DNA of 64,000 bases from Bdellovibrionales bacterium GWA2_49_15 (GTDB taxonomy: Bacteria; Bdellovibrionota; Bacteriovoracia; Bacteriovoracales; Bacteriovoracaceae), in NCBI GenBank assembly GCA_001769855.1, contig MEPP01000009.1:161785-225784 (forward strand). Direction: 5' to 3'. A program made the position numbers and the translations under genes. The notes under the pieces were generated by a model. The model did no database searches, had not been told where the DNA came from, and saw only the letters and a program-made list of their open reading frames with translations. This document shows positions 61,629 through 64,000 of this stretch, in pieces (positions within the stretch are counted from its first letter, which is position 1; every line of letters begins with the position of its first letter).

Positions 61629-63278
61629 ATGAGGAAAAGCCGGGTTCTATTATCATTCGTTTTTACACTAAGTTTGATTTTCCTGATGTCTTTTACAGAG
61701 GCAAATGCGAACAGTGATGAAGCTCAAGCAGACACTGTGTACTTGCTAAAAATGAAAAAAGTATTACCTCTTACCGACTTAAGTACCATTTTTGAAAAGC
61801 ATGGCTTTAAACTCATTAAGTCTTTTAAGCAAATTAATGTCTCCCTAATCTCAAGCAGTGATCCGCAACAGGTACAACAGTTTAAGGAGGAGCAAAAAGA
61901 CAATCTTGCCTACATGGAAATCGACTCACCCGTCTCCATTGTTCAAGCTCCTGATGATAAATTATACCCAGATCAAGATTCTCTCCAGCGTCTAGGTATA
62001 GAGCAGGCCTGGGATCTGACAACGGGTTCATCCAGCGTCATTGTGGCGGTAAGCGATACTGGCATCTTTACCCTGCACGAAGACCTTGCAAATCAAATTT
62101 GGACGAACTTTAAAGAAATTGCGAGTAATGGAAAAGATGATGATGGTAATGGTTTTGTTGATGATGTAAGCGGATGGAACTTTATTACGAGCACTGGAAA
62201 ACCAAACGACGACCATGGTCACGGTACCCACGTTTCGGGAATCATTGGCGCTCAAGGAAATAACCACTTTGGAGTGAGCGGCGTAAACTGGAACATTCAA
62301 ATTATGCCCTTAAAATTTCTTGATAAAAATGGCAGTGGCTCGACCTCCGGCGGTATTTCCACCATTTTATACGCAGCAGACAATGGCGCGAGAATTTTAA
62401 ATGCAAGCTGGGGTTCATCCAGCAATTCGGCTGCTCTTAAAGATGCGATTGATTACGCCTTCGCCAAGGGTATGGTCACCATCGCCGCTGCCGGAAACAA
62501 CTCTGCGAATAGTGATAAAGAGCCCATTTATCCCGGCGGCACAGACAGTGACGGGGTGATTGCAGTTGCCTCATCCGCTGCCGCCGGCCAGCTTTCTTCC
62601 TTTAGTAATTTTGGCGCTCTGTCGGTGCATTTAGCGGCCCCGGGCTCAAACGTTTTATCAACCTATTTGAACAACGGTTTTACACGAATGAGTGGAACCT
62701 CAATGGCGACTCCTATGGCGTCGGGTGTGGCAGGCCTTCTGCTCGCCTTCGATAAAAGTTTAAGTGCCCTGGAATTGAAAAATGGGCTTCTCAATAGTGT
62801 TATTGTCAGAGCGAGCTATGACGGGGTTCTCATTACCGAAGGCGATCTGGATGCCTCCACAACTTTAAAACAGCTCAATGAGGAATTTAAAATCTGGCCA
62901 CACCAAATTAATATCAAAGACGGTGACAGTTTCCAATTTTCAGCGGTTAAGGCGCGCGGCCAAGTGGTCTGGAAGGTTGTTGGAAAGAATAAAAAACTGG
63001 CCTCAATCGATGCCAATGGACGGCTTCATGCCAATCCAGGGCAGGCAGGAACTTTAACGATATCCGCGACCGATGAGCAAGGACATGAAGCGCTCACAGG
63101 AACAATCACTGTTCTCAGGCCTAATGGCGGAAGTGGTGGTGGTTGCACAAAGGATGCGAATGCCGGAGAAGGACCCTCTACGCAACACTCAGATTCTTGG
63201 AGTTTTCTTGGCTATCTCTTATTAGCTCTGGTCATCCTGACATACAAGAAGCGCCAACGCATTTTTTCTAAGATTTAA
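61629..63278 (+). CDS. Secreted subtilisin-like (S8) protease with C-terminal sorting-like tail
   Basis: 549 aa. Signal peptide (VLLSFVFTLSLIFLMSFTEA), I9-like propeptide (~36-105), S8 domain with Asp143 (VAVSDTGI), His198 (DHGHGTHVSG), Asn290 (AAAGNN) and Ser358 (MSGTSMATPMASG). An Ig-like BIG2-type domain follows (~415-500). The C-terminus is GGSGGGC, a polar spacer, a helix (FLGYLLLALVILTY) and KKRQR. This tripartite end resembles GlyGly-CTERM or MYXO-CTERM sorting signals. SD AAAGGA. Confidence 0.88.
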   Translation: MRKSRVLLSFVFTLSLIFLMSFTEANANSDEAQADTVYLLKMKKVLPLTDLSTIFEKHGFKLIKSFKQINVSLISSSDPQQVQQFKEEQKDNLAYMEIDSPVSIVQAPDDKLYPDQDSLQRLGIEQAWDLTTGSSSVIVAVSDTGIFTLHEDLANQIWTNFKEIASNGKDDDGNGFVDDVSGWNFITSTGKPNDDHGHGTHVSGIIGAQGNNHFGVSGVNWNIQIMPLKFLDKNGSGSTSGGISTILYAADNGARILNASWGSSSNSAALKDAIDYAFAKGMVTIAAAGNNSANSDKEPIYPGGTDSDGVIAVASSAAAGQLSSFSNFGALSVHLAAPGSNVLSTYLNNGFTRMSGTSMATPMASGVAGLLLAFDKSLSALELKNGLLNSVIVRASYDGVLITEGDLDASTTLKQLNEEFKIWPHQINIKDGDSFQFSAVKARGQVVWKVVGKNKKLASIDANGRLHANPGQAGTLTISATDEQGHEALTGTITVLRPNGGSGGGCTKDANAGEGPSTQHSDSWSFLGYLLLALVILTYKKRQRIFSKI

Positions 63279-63293
63279 GGAGGGAGTCGGATC

Positions 63294-63866
63294 ATGAAGC
63301 ATGTTATTCTTTTACTCTTTTCATTCGTTTTTTTAACCCTGGGAACCGCACTGGCGAAGGGCCCAAAGGCGGAAGGTCTCTTGGCCAACGGGTATGGCGG
63401 CATCGACTTCACCTACTCTTCTCCCGAATGCTTCTTTACAGAACCTGAGATCTTAAAACTCTCAACGGTATGGGAAATTCTCAACTGCTACACCTGGGAA
63501 GACGGGTTCCCTATCAATCAATGCCGAAATCTTGAATTTTATGTCGTGAGTAACACATCCTCAGGAGAGGTCGCCTTCACAAGCTTTTTAGAAGGTACGC
63601 AATGCCTCACTGATCCATGCACCACGTTTGTTAGGTTGCCCCTCACTACGGTTCTTACAACGCTGGAATATGACAAATACCAAATGGGTTTGGTGGTCAT
63701 TAAGGACCTCAGAATGCACCTCGCTTTTGGTGGTGAGGAGGACCAATTCGGACAAATTGTGGGAAGGAAACTTGCCAATGCGTACTATGACTTAAAATTA
63801 ATTTTAAATGGAACTGGTACGGGAAGCATTGCAATCATTGGAATGAGCAGGGAGCTAACCCTGTAG
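63294..63866 (+). CDS. Small exported Cys-containing protein
   Basis: 190 aa. Signal peptide (HVILLLFSFVFLTLGTALA) and a beta-rich mature part with six Cys (SPECFF, LNCYTW, NQCRNL, TQCLTDPCTTF plus one in the signal boundary region not counted), likely disulphide-bonded. No family recognised. GGAGGG upstream, 15 bp after the protease stop, so co-transcribed with it. It may be a substrate, inhibitor or partner of the protease, from position only. Confidence 0.6.
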   Translation: MKHVILLLFSFVFLTLGTALAKGPKAEGLLANGYGGIDFTYSSPECFFTEPEILKLSTVWEILNCYTWEDGFPINQCRNLEFYVVSNTSSGEVAFTSFLEGTQCLTDPCTTFVRLPLTTVLTTLEYDKYQMGLVVIKDLRMHLAFGGEEDQFGQIVGRKLANAYYDLKLILNGTGTGSIAIIGMSRELTL

Positions 63867-63874
63867 TTCATAGC

Positions 63875-63908
63875 AAGAAGGAATGGGAGAGAACTCCCAT
63901 TCCTTCTT
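63875..63908. terminator. Strong bidirectional terminator
   Basis: AAGAAGGAATGGGAG and CTCCCATTCCTTCTT pair perfectly over 15 bp with an AGAA loop. A/T-rich ends on both sides let it stop both the protease operon and the convergent gene at 63915. Confidence 0.85.
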
Positions 63909-63914
63909 TAACAG

Positions 63915-64000
63915 TTAGTAATTATTCTGCTGGTTTTGAAGAAGAAGGTCTTGCACGAATGTGCCCATTCCTCCGTCGCCGGTCAGCAGGTTCCAGTTCG
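63915..64000 (-). CDS. 3' end of an unidentified gene
   Basis: The minus strand reads NWNLLTGDGGMGTFVQDLLL and then seven more residues to a TAA at 63915. The start is beyond the window. The residue pattern looks like real coding, and the stop sits just before the shared terminator. Function not assignable. Confidence 0.45.
   Translation of the reverse strand, partial: NWNLLTGDGGMGTFVQDLLLQNQQNNY

Noticed and set aside
61481..61717. 78-aa ORF before the protease
   Set aside because: Overlaps the protease start in another frame and has no RBS.
1..64000. CRISPR array, tRNA or rRNA genes
   Set aside because: No regular spacer-repeat structure, cloverleaf or rRNA core sequence was seen on either strand.

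Overview
The window comes from a Gram-negative, free-living bacterium. It contains outer-membrane barrels ending in Phe, TonB/ExbBD, many lipoproteins and a Wzx/Wzy-type polysaccharide locus. The gene mix suggests a Bdellovibrionota or former deltaproteobacterial lineage, but this is inference and no rRNA gene is present to test it. By eye, base composition is richer in GC over the first ~17 kb and more AT-rich from ~20 kb on, most clearly in the polysaccharide locus. I see no tRNA, rRNA, CRISPR array or transposase.

1-16.8 kb is mostly envelope and housekeeping functions: a TerB-like protein cut by the window edge, a DUF1015 protein, a TPR/barrel protein, a FecR-domain protein, a transglutaminase-like domain joined to a barrel, a tightly packed six-gene TonB operon (small protein, ExbB, ExbD, TonB, receptor, lipoprotein), a lipase with an SRPBCC-like partner, Hsp33, and a TldD/PmbA pair.

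16.8-38.7 kb is a stress or dormancy island: P-type ATPase, tandem universal stress protein, HPF, PRC-barrel protein, two DUF883 proteins, a YqjE-like protein, phosphoribosyltransferase, host-attachment-family protein, VOC protein, second-type FtsH, two Hsp20s, L,D-transpeptidase, CBS pair protein, beta-CASP hydrolase, and two very similar CRP/FNR regulators. The content resembles the low-oxygen dormancy regulons controlled by DosR in mycobacteria and Anr/FNR in pseudomonads. An ORF-less group II intron, recognised by its domain V and VI hairpins, lies between the beta-CASP and CBS genes. Three small zinc ribbons share a C-x2-C-x13-C-x2-C spacing. The two regulators have an identical 37-bp upstream block, and these blocks form an inverted repeat around a ~1.8 kb segment.

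38.7-61.4 kb is an exopolysaccharide or O-antigen-like locus: TonB-like protein, priming sugar transferase, outer-membrane barrel, FemAB/GNAT proteins, Wzy/ligase, Wzz, methyltransferase, glycosidase lipoprotein, glycosyltransferases, two polysaccharide deacetylases, flippase, and an unusual acyl-AMP ligase / acyl carrier protein / NAD-synthase-like / asparagine-synthase-like module. Several of these families are typical of exosortase (XrtA)-linked loci, but no exosortase is visible.

61.6-64 kb holds a secreted subtilisin-like protease with a C-terminal membrane-sorting-like tail, a small Cys-rich exported protein, a strong bidirectional terminator, and the end of a further gene on the minus strand.
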